Source of the DNA: Bdellovibrionales bacterium RIFOXYC1_FULL_37_79 | Lineage (GTDB): Bacteria; Bdellovibrionota; Bacteriovoracia; Bacteriovoracales; Bacteriovoracaceae | Reading direction: 5' to 3' | Assembly: GCA_001770015.1 (NCBI GenBank) | Contig: MEQB01000060.1 | Span: 1-50,821 of the forward strand | DNA length: 50,821 bases | Shown here: piece after piece, positions 18,300 through 26,923 of the stretch | How the letters are laid out: each line of letters begins with the position of its first letter | Numbering within the stretch: position 1 is the first letter of the stretch | Notes under the pieces: model-generated | What the model was told of the DNA's origin: nothing | Database searches by the model: none | Seen by the model: only the letters and a program-made list of their open reading frames with translations | Program-made: the position numbers and the translations under genes

Positions 18300-19670
18300 T
18301 TACAATTCCAATATAGTGATCACGAGATCCACTCTACGGTTTTGGGAACGACCAAGGGCCGTTTTATTACTGGCGATCGGCCTGGTATCACCAAACCCAG
18401 CGGAGGATGATAGTTCATCCATGAGATATGTTTTACTAATAAAAAAATCTCTCACAGCATTTGCCCGCTTGGTGGAAAGCTCCTGGTTAACCGTCTCATT
18501 TCCAAGCGCATCAGTGTGCCCTTCAATGATCACTACGCTTTTGCCCAACTTTTTAATAACCTCTCCCACTTTCGACAGAAAAAGCTGATGATTTTCATTT
18601 AAATCGGCCTGGCCTGAAACAAATTTAAGCCCGGTCAAACGAATAATCAATCGTTCTTCCTGCTGATAAATCTCGGCTTCCGAAAGAGTCAATTCTTTCT
18701 GGATATCAGTAATGATATTTCTTATTTTTTCCTTTTTACTCAACTCCCCCACCACTTCTTTCAAGCTCGTGAGCTGATCATTCATTTGAGTTTTTTCCAC
18801 ATTGATATTTCTTCCTGCCTTGAATAGAGAATTGATATACTCATTAATCTCTTCATGTTGCTCAAAAAAACTTTTATTACGAATATCCGCAATTTCCAGG
18901 GTCTTGGAGATATTTTCAAAAAGTTTTTCATACCTTAAAACCGTTGCCTCTTTACTTTCACTATTCATTTTCTTGATATCAAGAATAATACTAAGCGCTC
19001 TTTGGGCCATAAACAGTGCTTCCTTTGATTTAGGCCCGATCGCTTTATCGTTATAACGATCTCTCTCAATTAAAGTAAAAACCTCATCATAATATTTCTT
19101 AGCTTCCTTCATCGTCACAGGTGCCAGTTCCATGCCCCCCAGTTTATGGCATTCATCCAATGCTTTTTGCGACTCTTTTAAATATTTTTCCTTAATTAAA
19201 GTTAATTCTATAGATCGGTACTGGAGGGCTAGTTTGTCAGATTTGGACTTGTTTAACTTCCCCTTGGATTCCACATCACCAGTGATATCCAGTAAATCCT
19301 CTTCCGCATCTTTAAATTTCACAGTTTCCTTATTGGCACCAACTTTAATAGCATCAATTCTCGCCTCTAATACATTAGGAATGGATTGTTTTACACCCTC
19401 AACTTTTTTAAGCGTTTCCTTGTATAATCCCACTACCGCCGTCAAATCATTCTTATTATCCTTCATATATTCTTGATGCTTTTCCAGCGCCATCTTATAG
19501 GTAGCTGGTGCAAATATTTCGGCTTCTTCGGTTTTGACTTTCTCTAACACCAAATTCAAATCACTCCCTGGTTCCACATTCACATTCTTTAAATCCACCG
19601 GATTTTTATTGGATGATGAGCAAGCAATAAAGGCAAATAATAAAATAATTAAAATACATATTCGTTTCAT
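18300..19670 (-). CDS. OmpA-family peptidoglycan-binding lipoprotein with coiled-coil body
   Basis: The start is the ATG at 19670, because a GGAG sits just upstream and the ATG at 19685 lies within that ribosome site. Residues 1-17 are a lipoprotein signal ending in LFAFIAC. The central 300 residues are highly charged and helical, probably coiled-coil or DUF4398-like helices. The last 120 residues are an OmpA C-terminal domain (IEGHTDALGN, LSTKRANAVRDFF, GFGDTRPIASNKT, SQNRRVDLVI) with the conserved residues that bind diaminopimelate of peptidoglycan. It should sit in the outer membrane and tether it to the wall. Confidence 0.88.
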   Translation of the reverse strand: MKRICILIILLFAFIACSSSNKNPVDLKNVNVEPGSDLNLVLEKVKTEEAEIFAPATYKMALEKHQEYMKDNKNDLTAVVGLYKETLKKVEGVKQSIPNVLEARIDAIKVGANKETVKFKDAEEDLLDITGDVESKGKLNKSKSDKLALQYRSIELTLIKEKYLKESQKALDECHKLGGMELAPVTMKEAKKYYDEVFTLIERDRYNDKAIGPKSKEALFMAQRALSIILDIKKMNSESKEATVLRYEKLFENISKTLEIADIRNKSFFEQHEEINEYINSLFKAGRNINVEKTQMNDQLTSLKEVVGELSKKEKIRNIITDIQKELTLSEAEIYQQEERLIIRLTGLKFVSGQADLNENHQLFLSKVGEVIKKLGKSVVIIEGHTDALGNETVNQELSTKRANAVRDFFISKTYLMDELSSSAGFGDTRPIASNKTALGRSQNRRVDLVITILEL

Positions 19671-19755
19671 TTTTAAAATCTCCATTATTAACGTTTAAAG
19701 CAACTTGCTAAAATTATAATCTGATCTTTGATGATTTGATATAGGTTTAAAAACG

Positions 19756-19782
19756 AAAAGGCCTTTTTTCAAAGGCCTTTTT
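19756..19782. terminator. Intrinsic terminator
   Basis: AAAAGGCCTTT (19756-19766) and AAAGGCCTTTT (19771-19781) form an 11-bp stem with a TTTC loop and T-tracts. In the minus direction it follows the small lipoprotein gene ending at 19816. The stem is nearly identical to the one at 12193. Confidence 0.8.
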
Positions 19783-19815
19783 ATGAATAAATAAATTGAA
19801 TTAGAGTTTATGCGA

Positions 19816-20199
19816 CTAGTACAAAAGACTCATAATTAGATTATATTCATCATCAAAATCAGTCACATGAATTTCCCATGTATTTTCGCTATCGGTGATC
19901 TTACAATCTGCTTGATAAGGATATAAACTTTTAAATAACTCAATTCTTTCTTGAGCATCTATATAATCATTAACCGAGCAATTGGGTTCACTAATCAGAC
20001 AATTATTGGCCTCTAACTGAATAACCTTACTTTCTGTTAATTTGTAGGAAGAGACATAGTTTTGCGGACAAAAATCTAACGTACTACTGGTGACTTGTTT
20101 TTTTGCATTTCCGCTAGTTGCGCTGGCTTTTTTAGCACTAGTTTTCCCACAAGCCGCTATCAGAAAAATAATCGTAATAATTGTAATAAATTTCATCAT
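19816..20199 (-). CDS. Small lipoprotein of unknown function (127 aa)
   Basis: The lipoprotein signal MMKFITIITIIFLIAAC ends in a perfect lipobox (I-A-A-C). After a Lys/Ser/Thr-rich linker (GKTSAKKASATSG) comes a domain of about 85 residues with four cysteines (DFCPQ, NNCLIS, PNCSV, ADCKI) likely to form two disulfides, ending in an acidic tail. AAAGGAGG precedes two adjacent ATGs; the second (20196) has the better spacing. A terminator follows. The family is not recognised. Being minus-strand, it lies downstream of the hydrogenase protease gene but is separated from it by 139 bp containing a possible TTGACA promoter element. Confidence 0.75.
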   Translation of the reverse strand: MMKFITIITIIFLIAACGKTSAKKASATSGNAKKQVTSSTLDFCPQNYVSSYKLTESKVIQLEANNCLISEPNCSVNDYIDAQERIELFKSLYPYQADCKITDSENTWEIHVTDFDDEYNLIMSLLY

Positions 20200-20338
20200 A
20201 ACCCTCCTTTAAAGGTATTCGTTATTAATTTACGCCTGTCTAAACGCTAGATACTCTGCAAATAAGTGACCATGATTTTGAATCTAATTTAAAGGAGTTA
20301 TCAGAGCTTATCTGTCAACTTTTTAGACAGGTAGATAA

Positions 20339-20794
20339 TTAATCTTCTAAAATTTTTGAAATGACGACCTGAAGGTATCTGGCCAGATTGGATTCCAGGG
20401 TTTTCGATAGGCCAAATTCACTTTTTATACACTCGGGTTGAATCCCCATTATCTGAATAGGAGGAAGATGATATCCAGTCTCCATGGCCAGTTTTAAAAC
20501 CTTGATGATATCCCCTTCATGACTGGTAATATTGGTGAGTTCTTTGGTAGAAACCACTAAATCAGGGGTAAACCAAATAAATTCACCAGGAGTAATTTCA
20601 AACTCTCCGGAATCTACAATAATAATTTTTTCGGTACCTTCATTTAGATAACTAAAAATATTCAGGAGGTTCCCGGATAAATCGATAGCGCTAAATCCCT
20701 GATCAAGATTTTTCGCCGTAATTTCCTCAACTACTTTAATGCCAATACTATCATCAAACATGGAGTAATTACCTACTCCCATTATATACTTCAC
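20339..20794 (-). CDS. [NiFe] hydrogenase maturation protease
   Basis: The protein belongs to the HyaD/HybD endopeptidase family (M52), which clips the C-terminus of the large subunit after nickel is inserted. The N-terminal family motif is IMGVGNYSMFDDSIG. D15 takes the place of the usual nickel-sensing Glu, IIIVDSGEF holds the second metal Asp and SHEGD the His. I start at the GTG at 20794, because GGAG lies five bases upstream and the motif begins at residue 4. Longer readings run through the terminator hairpin before it. It is the last gene of the hydrogenase operon and should mature the alpha subunit made just upstream. Confidence 0.85.
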   Translation of the reverse strand: MKYIMGVGNYSMFDDSIGIKVVEEITAKNLDQGFSAIDLSGNLLNIFSYLNEGTEKIIIVDSGEFEITPGEFIWFTPDLVVSTKELTNITSHEGDIIKVLKLAMETGYHLPPIQIMGIQPECIKSEFGLSKTLESNLARYLQVVISKILED

Positions 20795-20807
20795 CAACGC
20801 TCCAAAT

Positions 20808-20849
20808 AAAAAAAGGTGCGTGATACTCATCATAAGTATTCACGCACCT
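20808..20849 (-). terminator. Strong intrinsic terminator/attenuator inside the hydrogenase operon
   Basis: In the minus direction AGGTGCGTGAATACT is followed by a 7-nt loop and AGTATCACGCACCT (14 pairs, one bulged A), then seven T (20808-20814). It lies between the large-subunit stop (20864) and the protease start (20794), so most transcripts should end before the protease gene. Confidence 0.85.
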
Positions 20850-20863
20850 GCAGTCACAATAGA

Positions 20864-22183
20864 TTATTTAACAAATTTAACTTTTAAATAATGAGTTGAA
20901 CAGGAAATGCAAGGATCGTATGCTCTCACCAACATGGAAAGGGCCAATTCCATTTCTTGTTCGTTTTTATCTTGTTGAATCAAGATAGGCACCAGCGCTT
21001 CAAAATCCTTTTGAATATTGGCATGGTTTTGACCAGTGGGAATAATGCAATTTCCAGCGGTGCAAAAGCCTTCTTTATCAAAAGAATATTCATGGAACAA
21101 AATGCCTCTTGGAACTTCAACAGCTGAAGCACCTGTACCAAAACGTTTAGGTGGTACCAAAGGCTCATCTTTAATGCCATCTACCAATAATTCTTCAATC
21201 AGATCCAGCGTTTCATAAACACTGTGAGCACACTCAATGAGTTGAGCAGCTGAATTTAAAAATGGGTTACCACAAACCGGCTTCATTCCAAGCGCCTGGG
21301 CAATTTTTTTGGCCTGGGGATACAACTGATCATAGTTGTTATTGAAACGGGCCAAAGCTCCAGCAGCATAGCAATCAAGTTTGTTTTTACAATACTTGGC
21401 CGTTGATCTTGGATTAACGTATTCATTAGTAATTTTTCGATAATCATGAACATCATATTTTTGTTTGGTTCCGTCTGGCATAATGGTTTGCACGGTTGGG
21501 CCTAAATACATGCCGTACTCCATATCATTGGAAACCGCCATATATTCAGTTGGTCTGTTAAAATCAGGAATTTTTCCTGCGAGTGACAACACTGTTTCTA
21601 CCAGCGCATTGATCCCATCCACATTGGCAATAATTTTTTCTTTTAAAGCAACGAGTTCATTTTTGGTTGGAATTTTAGAAAAACCACCTGGCACACAAGT
21701 CGTTGGATGAGTGGTTCTACCTGCCAGCAATGATCCCCATTCATGACCCAGTCTCTTAAGTCTTAAAACCAGTTTGACTACTTCACCATGAGTGGCGACC
21801 AACGGAAAAACTGAAGGTGCACCCAAAAGATCTGGTGCCACTAACACGCCAATATGAAGCACATGGGAATCAAAATTTTCAGCATGCTTTAAAATTCTTC
21901 TAAGTTTATTGGTTTGCGGAGTGACTTGAATACCAAGTGCATCCTCGATAGCTTTGACAGCTGCCAAAGTATGCCCAACGGAACAAATTCCACAAATACG
22001 GCTGGTAATTCTTTGGACTTCTGAATAATGACGTTCTCTTACCATTGCCTCAAAAAATCTTGGGGCTTCCGGCACTTGCCATTCACACTTTTCAATATTG
22101 CCGTTTTTTATATTAACAACAATATTGCCATGGCCCTCAACTCGGGTCAAATGGTGGACATTAACATTGATATCTTTTTTCAT
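20864..22183 (-). CDS. hydA: Group 3b [NiFe] hydrogenase alpha (large, catalytic) subunit
   Basis: The 439-residue subunit carries the Ni-Fe active site. The L1 motif RICGICSVGH (C64, C67, H71) and the L2 motif DPCISCSTH (C425, C428) supply the four cysteine ligands. The eight residues after H431 (YLKVKFVK) are the likely peptide removed by the downstream protease. The N-terminal HHLTRVEGHGNI is typical. It follows the delta subunit by two bases. With the beta, gamma and delta genes it forms a soluble bidirectional NAD(P)-linked hydrogenase (Hyd/Shy/Hyh type) that oxidises H2 or evolves it from NAD(P)H; related archaeal enzymes also reduce sulfur. Confidence 0.93.
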   Translation of the reverse strand: MKKDINVNVHHLTRVEGHGNIVVNIKNGNIEKCEWQVPEAPRFFEAMVRERHYSEVQRITSRICGICSVGHTLAAVKAIEDALGIQVTPQTNKLRRILKHAENFDSHVLHIGVLVAPDLLGAPSVFPLVATHGEVVKLVLRLKRLGHEWGSLLAGRTTHPTTCVPGGFSKIPTKNELVALKEKIIANVDGINALVETVLSLAGKIPDFNRPTEYMAVSNDMEYGMYLGPTVQTIMPDGTKQKYDVHDYRKITNEYVNPRSTAKYCKNKLDCYAAGALARFNNNYDQLYPQAKKIAQALGMKPVCGNPFLNSAAQLIECAHSVYETLDLIEELLVDGIKDEPLVPPKRFGTGASAVEVPRGILFHEYSFDKEGFCTAGNCIIPTGQNHANIQKDFEALVPILIQQDKNEQEMELALSMLVRAYDPCISCSTHYLKVKFVK

Positions 22184-22185
22184 GG

Positions 22186-22947
22186 TTATACTCCCAATTT
22201 TTTAGCATCACTTCTATGGTTTGCTGTAAACATTTTGGATTTTCTTTCTGCCCATCTTTCAGGAAGCTTGCCTTTTTCCTTTAACACTTTTTTCAGTGCC
22301 ACTTCATTCGGTGAATCGACAAATCCCCGGCAGGCTTCGCAAGGAATACCATCCGCAGGACATGGGGCTCCGCAACCTGATCTGGCAACTTGTCCCATGC
22401 AATGATCACCAACGTCGTAGCGACAAATCGTCTCTCGTCTCTTACATTCAACACAAACTGGATAATTAGGTATCACCGGTGTTTTTCCATGCAACAGATG
22501 GCTTACGATATCAAGCAATTCATATTTATCCATCGGACATCCATGCACATTATAATCCACTTTAATGGCCGCAGATACTGGCAACGCTATCTGACTATCC
22601 AGATGTGGCATATTGGCATCTTTGCCATAAACATTTTGCTTATAATCATTGGTATCGTTTTTCATAGCGTTGATACCACCAGAAGTGGCGCATGACCCAT
22701 AAGCGATAACAATACTTGCTCTTTGACGAATTTTTTCAAGTCTGGCACGATCCTCTTCTCTTGAAAAACTACCTTCAACAAAAGCTATGTCTATATGATC
22801 TGCTTTCTCTGTCATGGCTTCTCGAAATTCAACGATCTCAATATGATTTAACAGTTCCAAAAAAGCGCTGTCACCATAGTTGGTTAATTCTATTTGACAG
22901 CCTTCACAGCATGTAAAATCAAAAAATGCTACTTTTGGCTTGCTCAT
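22186..22947 (-). CDS. hydD: Group 3b [NiFe] hydrogenase delta (small) subunit
   Basis: The 253-residue small subunit carries three Fe-S clusters. FDFTCCEGCQIEL (C14, C17) and AYGSCATSGG plus VHGCPMDK ligate the proximal cluster, and the C-terminal CVECKRRETIC, C-M-G and SGCGAPCP/CEAC cysteines the medial and distal ones. The start is the ATG at 22947, whose A is the last base of the gamma-subunit stop (TAATG), with GAGGAGG just before it. A longer reading from 23007 lies inside the gamma gene and is rejected. It passes electrons from the Ni-Fe site to the gamma/beta diaphorase part. Confidence 0.92.
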   Translation of the reverse strand: MSKPKVAFFDFTCCEGCQIELTNYGDSAFLELLNHIEIVEFREAMTEKADHIDIAFVEGSFSREEDRARLEKIRQRASIVIAYGSCATSGGINAMKNDTNDYKQNVYGKDANMPHLDSQIALPVSAAIKVDYNVHGCPMDKYELLDIVSHLLHGKTPVIPNYPVCVECKRRETICRYDVGDHCMGQVARSGCGAPCPADGIPCEACRGFVDSPNEVALKKVLKEKGKLPERWAERKSKMFTANHRSDAKKLGV

Positions 22948-23798
22948 TATAACGCCTCCTCTAAATTTTGAATGTCTGAGTAACGAAAAACTGGTCCATC
23001 TACGCAAACATAATTATCATTGATCTGACAATGTCCACATTTTCCCACACCGCACTTCATTCTTCTTTCCAAATCAACATAAACATTGTTTCGACTGATT
23101 CCGATTTTATCACATTCAGCAATCACAAAACGGAACATAATCGGAGGACCACAGATAATAACCCTGGTATCAGGCGTAATCGTCGTTTTCTTAAAGAGTT
23201 CGGTAATAACTCCCACATTCCCGGTCCACTTGCCATCGGTTTTGTCAACGATTTCGTGGTAATCAACATCCTTGGCCGCTTTCCATTTAGCTATGTCTTC
23301 ATGAAACATTTGCTGACTTGGATCACGAGCGCCATAAAATAGAGTGAAGTTTTTAAATTCATTTCTTCTATCAGTGATATATTGAATCATGGACCTGGTT
23401 GGACAAAGTCCAATTCCTCCGGCCACCACTAATATATTTTGATTTTGCAACTCGTTTAGGGGGAATCCAGATCCCAAAGGACCTCTTACATATAAGGAGT
23501 CACCTTCACTAAGTTTGTTTAAGGCGGTGGAAACCCTACCAACCGTTCTTATAACAATATCAAAAGTATTTTCTCGAGTTGGAGAACTGGCATACCCCAG
23601 GGGGATTTCGCCAAAACCAAACAGAGATACTTCTAAAATCTGACCTGGATTGAATTTTACTTTGGAATTATCAGCATGTCTGAGAGTAAAATGTCTTTCC
23701 GTTTTGGTAACTTGTTTTACATGCGTAATTTTGCATTCTCTAGGAAGAAAAATATTTCCTTCAGGAGCAACTTTTGAATAATCTATTGTCAAGGCCAC
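22947..23798 (-). CDS. hydG: Group 3b hydrogenase gamma subunit (FAD/NAD(P)-binding)
   Basis: A 283-residue ferredoxin-reductase-fold protein. The FAD-binding half contains FGEIPLGYASSPT. The NAD(P)-binding half starts at VAGGIGLCPTRSMI and includes IICGPPIMFRFV. The C-terminal KCGVGKCGHC and YVC cysteines bind a 2Fe-2S cluster, as in PyrK-type and HydG subunits. It starts with GTG, preceded by GGAGG inside the end of the beta gene. It couples hydride transfer to NAD(P) with the Fe-S chain. Confidence 0.92.
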   Translation of the reverse strand: MALTIDYSKVAPEGNIFLPRECKITHVKQVTKTERHFTLRHADNSKVKFNPGQILEVSLFGFGEIPLGYASSPTRENTFDIVIRTVGRVSTALNKLSEGDSLYVRGPLGSGFPLNELQNQNILVVAGGIGLCPTRSMIQYITDRRNEFKNFTLFYGARDPSQQMFHEDIAKWKAAKDVDYHEIVDKTDGKWTGNVGVITELFKKTTITPDTRVIICGPPIMFRFVIAECDKIGISRNNVYVDLERRMKCGVGKCGHCQINDNYVCVDGPVFRYSDIQNLEEAL

Positions 23799-23799
23799 T

Positions 23800-24828
23800 C
23801 TACACCTCCATGATTTTTTTAATAACGTTTACTGGATCTGCTATATCCGCAGTACAAGCTGCCGAGCAACGACCGCATCCAACACAGGCAGGTCCACCTA
23901 ATTTTTCATTCAAATAGGCTGCTTTTCTCATAAATCTGTGTCTAAATCGTTCGCCTCTGGTTTCTCTGAAATTTTCTTCCGCTCCGGCCCCCAGACTTAC
24001 TTTGGCAAAATCTTCAGTCAAACAGGAATCCCAATATCTATTTCGCATACCAGACACTTGGTTTAAATTCCATTTATCCTGTACATCAAAGCAATAACAG
24101 GTTGGACAAGTGGTATTGCATGAACCGCATGAAAAACAATCTTCGGATAAGTTTGCCCACAATTCTTGGTTCTTGAAAGAATCCCTGACTTTTTTGGCAA
24201 TCGCTTCTGAGGAATGTTTAAGCGCCTCAGGGCATTTGCTCATCATAGAAACATTGACCGTCCTGGCTTCTTCCGCCTGTCCTTCAGTGGCAGGTTTAAA
24301 ATTGCCATATCCCACCAAGGCTTCCCCTTTTTGAGTCAGACTTTGATAGTGATAACCAGCACCAATCTTGGTAATAAAACCATCATGTCCTTTAGGGGCT
24401 ACATTGGCACCAACACTCCCCCAGAAGGCCCTTTTACTTACATTTTGAACACTGGAGCCGATCACTGTGGCCGCTTTTCGTTTTGCCATATAATTTTCGT
24501 CTCGGTTATTTTCACTAAAGAGCAAATCGGTCATATCAAGCCCTTTAATATCATAGAAATGCACTCCAAACAAAACCACCGGTTGCTTGTCCACTGCTCC
24601 CTCAAATTTACTGCCATCAAAAGTTACCAGGGTCTGGCAAGTGGGGGTGAAGACTTTCTTGGGTGGAAGAATGGTAACATCAAAATCCAAGCGAAGATCC
24701 TTATTCGTTTGAATTTTACCATAGACAAATTTAGTTTTCTTTGCCACTGGCCCAATTACATTCCTTTCTGAAGCCATTTTCGAGACAAATGCATCGAAGT
24801 CATTTGCTGAAATGAAGTAATCGTTCAT
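23800..24828 (-). CDS. hydB: Group 3b hydrogenase beta subunit (4Fe-4S ferredoxin-type)
   Basis: The 342-residue subunit contains an N-terminal domain of the HydB/AsrA type (VTILPPKKVFTPTCQTL, VVLFGVHFYDIKGLDM) and two 4Fe-4S sites toward the C-terminus: CFSCGSCNTTCPTCYC and ACVGCGRCSAACTADI. It is the first gene of the operon, with GAGGAG before its ATG, followed after one base by the GTG of the gamma gene. With gamma it forms the electron-exchange module. The order beta-gamma-delta-alpha matches characterised archaeal and bacterial sulfhydrogenase operons. Confidence 0.92.
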   Translation of the reverse strand: MNDYFISANDFDAFVSKMASERNVIGPVAKKTKFVYGKIQTNKDLRLDFDVTILPPKKVFTPTCQTLVTFDGSKFEGAVDKQPVVLFGVHFYDIKGLDMTDLLFSENNRDENYMAKRKAATVIGSSVQNVSKRAFWGSVGANVAPKGHDGFITKIGAGYHYQSLTQKGEALVGYGNFKPATEGQAEEARTVNVSMMSKCPEALKHSSEAIAKKVRDSFKNQELWANLSEDCFSCGSCNTTCPTCYCFDVQDKWNLNQVSGMRNRYWDSCLTEDFAKVSLGAGAEENFRETRGERFRHRFMRKAAYLNEKLGGPACVGCGRCSAACTADIADPVNVIKKIMEV

Positions 24829-25167
24829 AAACTTTGCTCCTCTTTATTGTTAAATATTTCAATCAACTGCTAAAACGTTAACCCTTAATATGCATGGCGA
24901 TTATCATCAATCTGCGATTAGAACAGTAATCGTCCATGAATTAAAAAAGACAACCCGACTATCCTACTCGGAAATAAATCTTTGTTTAATATGATTTTTC
25001 GAGGTTTAGTATCACATATTTCCAATACACTTAAAAGCAAAAAACTTAACAAATTTTGAAATTATTTTCATGCATAATGTACATAAATAGTATGGATGTG
25101 TAGGATACCAAACTTTATTCTTCAATAATTAAGCTGTACGCCGATAAGAAAAGAAAAAAGGTACTCT
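24829..25167. promoter_or_regulatory. Divergent control region between hydrogenase and cysE
   Basis: This 339-bp stretch holds no convincing gene. It must contain the promoters of the hydrogenase operon (minus) and cysE-cysK (plus). An imperfect dyad CATGGCGATTA (24893-24903) / TAATCGTCCATG (24927-24938), with an extra GCGATTA copy inside the loop, lies about 65 bp from the hydB start. It may be an operator or a leader hairpin. No clear FNR-type TTGAT-N4-ATCAA box was found. Confidence 0.4.
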
Positions 25168-26007
25168 ATGAAATACGAACTTGCCAATAATTTATTTCGT
25201 CGTAAGCACGCCAATCGCAATCGATTTTTTGTCAGCAAAAAAAAGACTCATCAATTTTTACAAGACATTCTGGAAATTTTATATCCCCACTTTAACCAAA
25301 ATTTTATCCAAAGTGAGGATGATCTATACATCTACTTAAACAAGACCGAATTACTACTCATTCAAATACTGCACGATTTCATGCCCCATGAAGAAGCCAA
25401 GCAGATCGCCGTGACCTTTTTTTCCAACCTCGAATTTGTCAGAGACCAGCTAGACTTAGATGCCGAGGCCATATTTGTTGGTGACCCGGCTGCCACTAGC
25501 ATTGATGAAGTCATTTTATGCTACCCCGGTTTCTTTGCCATGTGCATATATCGAATTGCCAATATTTTTTACAAGGCACAGGTAAAAACCCTGCCCCGGA
25601 TTTTCAGCGAATATGCTCACGAAGTAACCGGTATTGATATTCATCCGGGCGCACAAATCGGTGAAAGAATTTGCATTGATCATGGCACTGGTATTGTTAT
25701 CGGTGAAACGTCTATCATCGGCAAAAATGTTAAAATTTATCAAGGTGTGACCTTGGGGGCGTTGAGTTTGGACAAATGCGACCAAAACACTAAAAGACAT
25801 CCCACCATTGAAGATAATTGTGTCATTTACTCCAACGCCACTATTTTGGGTGGCAAAACGATCATTGGAGAAAATTCCATCGTGGGAGGCAACGTCTGGC
25901 TTACCAAATCAATTCCCAAAAACTCTATCGTCTATCATAAATCAGATATTAAAATGGACATTATTAAACCCGACAGTGAACCGGAGGAACTTTTTTATGA
26001 AATATAA
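25168..26007 (+). CDS. cysE: Serine O-acetyltransferase
   Basis: It makes O-acetylserine from serine and acetyl-CoA, the first step of cysteine synthesis. The N-terminal half is helical. From about residue 150 the left-handed beta-helix begins with GIDIHPGAQIGERICIDHGTG (key residues D-I-H-P and the D-H pair), then VIGETSIIGKNVKIYQGVTLG and KRHPTIEDN, which is diagnostic of CysE. The next gene, cysteine synthase, starts 11 bases before this one ends, so the pair is coupled. At 279 residues it is close to the usual 270. Confidence 0.92.
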   Translation: MKYELANNLFRRKHANRNRFFVSKKKTHQFLQDILEILYPHFNQNFIQSEDDLYIYLNKTELLLIQILHDFMPHEEAKQIAVTFFSNLEFVRDQLDLDAEAIFVGDPAATSIDEVILCYPGFFAMCIYRIANIFYKAQVKTLPRIFSEYAHEVTGIDIHPGAQIGERICIDHGTGIVIGETSIIGKNVKIYQGVTLGALSLDKCDQNTKRHPTIEDNCVIYSNATILGGKTIIGENSIVGGNVWLTKSIPKNSIVYHKSDIKMDIIKPDSEPEELFYEI

Positions 26008-26923
26008 ATCCTTATTAGAATCCGTTGGTAAAACGCCGGTACTCAATATCACTTCGCTCTACCTTACTAAACTAAAAAACCAAAATATTGAAATCTGGAT
26101 CAAACTGGAAAAAAATAATCCTGGTGGTAGTATCAAAGATCGGATTGCGCTCTCCATGATTGAAGCCGCAGAACGAGAGGGAAAATTAAAACCCAATTAT
26201 GTCATCATTGAACCTACCTCCGGCAACACCGGCGTGGGACTTAGTTTAATTAGTGCCATCAAAGGATATAAGGTTATTTTAACCATGCCAGAATCCATGA
26301 GTATTGAACGCCGCAAACTGATGCAGGCGTACGGAGCAGAAATTGTATTGACTCCGAGAGCTCTGGGTATGAAAGGTGCCATCGAAAAGGCCAAAGAACT
26401 GTTACTCACCCACCCTAATGCGTGGATGCCGATGCAATTTGAAAACCTCCGCAATCCCCAAATCCACTACGAAACAACGGCCCAGGAAATTATCAACGAT
26501 TTTCCAACTGGGCCTACTCATTTAGTGTGCGGAGTTGGCACCGGCGGTCATTTAACCGGATGCAGTCAATTTTTAAAAGAGCATTTTCCTGGCATGAAAA
26601 CCTATGCCGTAGAACCCATTGAATCTCAAGTCCTTGCTGGCAAAGGGCCAGGCCCGCACTTTATACAAGGTATTGGAGCCGGTTTTATTCCGCCCATCTT
26701 AAACCGCTCTCTGATTGATCAAGTCATCGCCGTCTCCAAAGAGAAGGCCTTCTCCTTCAGCACTCTGGCGGCCCAAAAAGCCGGATTACTGGTGGGTATT
26801 TCCACTGGCGCATCTCTGGCAGCCTTGGACGAACTTCTTCCTGGCATCACACAACCGGCCCAAATCCTGCTATTTGCCTATGATACCGGAGAAAGATATT
26901 TATCCGTAGAAGGATTGTTTTAA
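25997..26923 (+). CDS. cysK: Cysteine synthase (O-acetylserine sulfhydrylase)
   Basis: A PLP enzyme that converts O-acetylserine and sulfide to cysteine. The PLP lysine is in NPGGSIKDR (about residue 42), the substrate loop is EPTSGNTGVGL, the glycine-rich phosphate site is GVGTGGHLTG, and AVEP and GISTGAS complete the pattern. The start is the ATG at 25997, with GGAGG nine bases before it, giving 308 residues, the normal length. A longer open frame back to 25808 lies inside cysE and shows no homology. Its 3' end overlaps the converging CBS gene by four bases. Confidence 0.92.
   Translation: MKYKSLLESVGKTPVLNITSLYLTKLKNQNIEIWIKLEKNNPGGSIKDRIALSMIEAAEREGKLKPNYVIIEPTSGNTGVGLSLISAIKGYKVILTMPESMSIERRKLMQAYGAEIVLTPRALGMKGAIEKAKELLLTHPNAWMPMQFENLRNPQIHYETTAQEIINDFPTGPTHLVCGVGTGGHLTGCSQFLKEHFPGMKTYAVEPIESQVLAGKGPGPHFIQGIGAGFIPPILNRSLIDQVIAVSKEKAFSFSTLAAQKAGLLVGISTGASLAALDELLPGITQPAQILLFAYDTGERYLSVEGLF

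Noticed and set aside
18289-18588. Reading frames opposite the OmpA-like gene and other opposite-strand frames
   Set aside because: They mirror strongly supported genes, lack ribosome sites and have low-complexity Ser/Phe-rich composition typical of shadow frames.
20795-20833. ATG start of the hydrogenase protease at 20833
   Set aside because: That reading runs through the terminator stem and adds non-family residues; GGAG and the motif support the GTG at 20794.
22947-23007. A longer N-terminus for the hydrogenase delta subunit starting at 23007
   Set aside because: It would lie inside the gamma gene; the TAATG junction, the GAGGAGG ribosome site and the family N-terminus all put the start at 22947.
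24829-25167. FNR-type oxygen-response box before the hydrogenase genes
   Set aside because: Only partial half-sites such as ATCAA were visible; no TTGAT-N4-ATCAA match.
25808-25996. 63 extra residues before cysteine synthase
   Set aside because: They run in a second frame through cysE and look unlike any protein domain; a GGAGG site marks the ATG at 25997.
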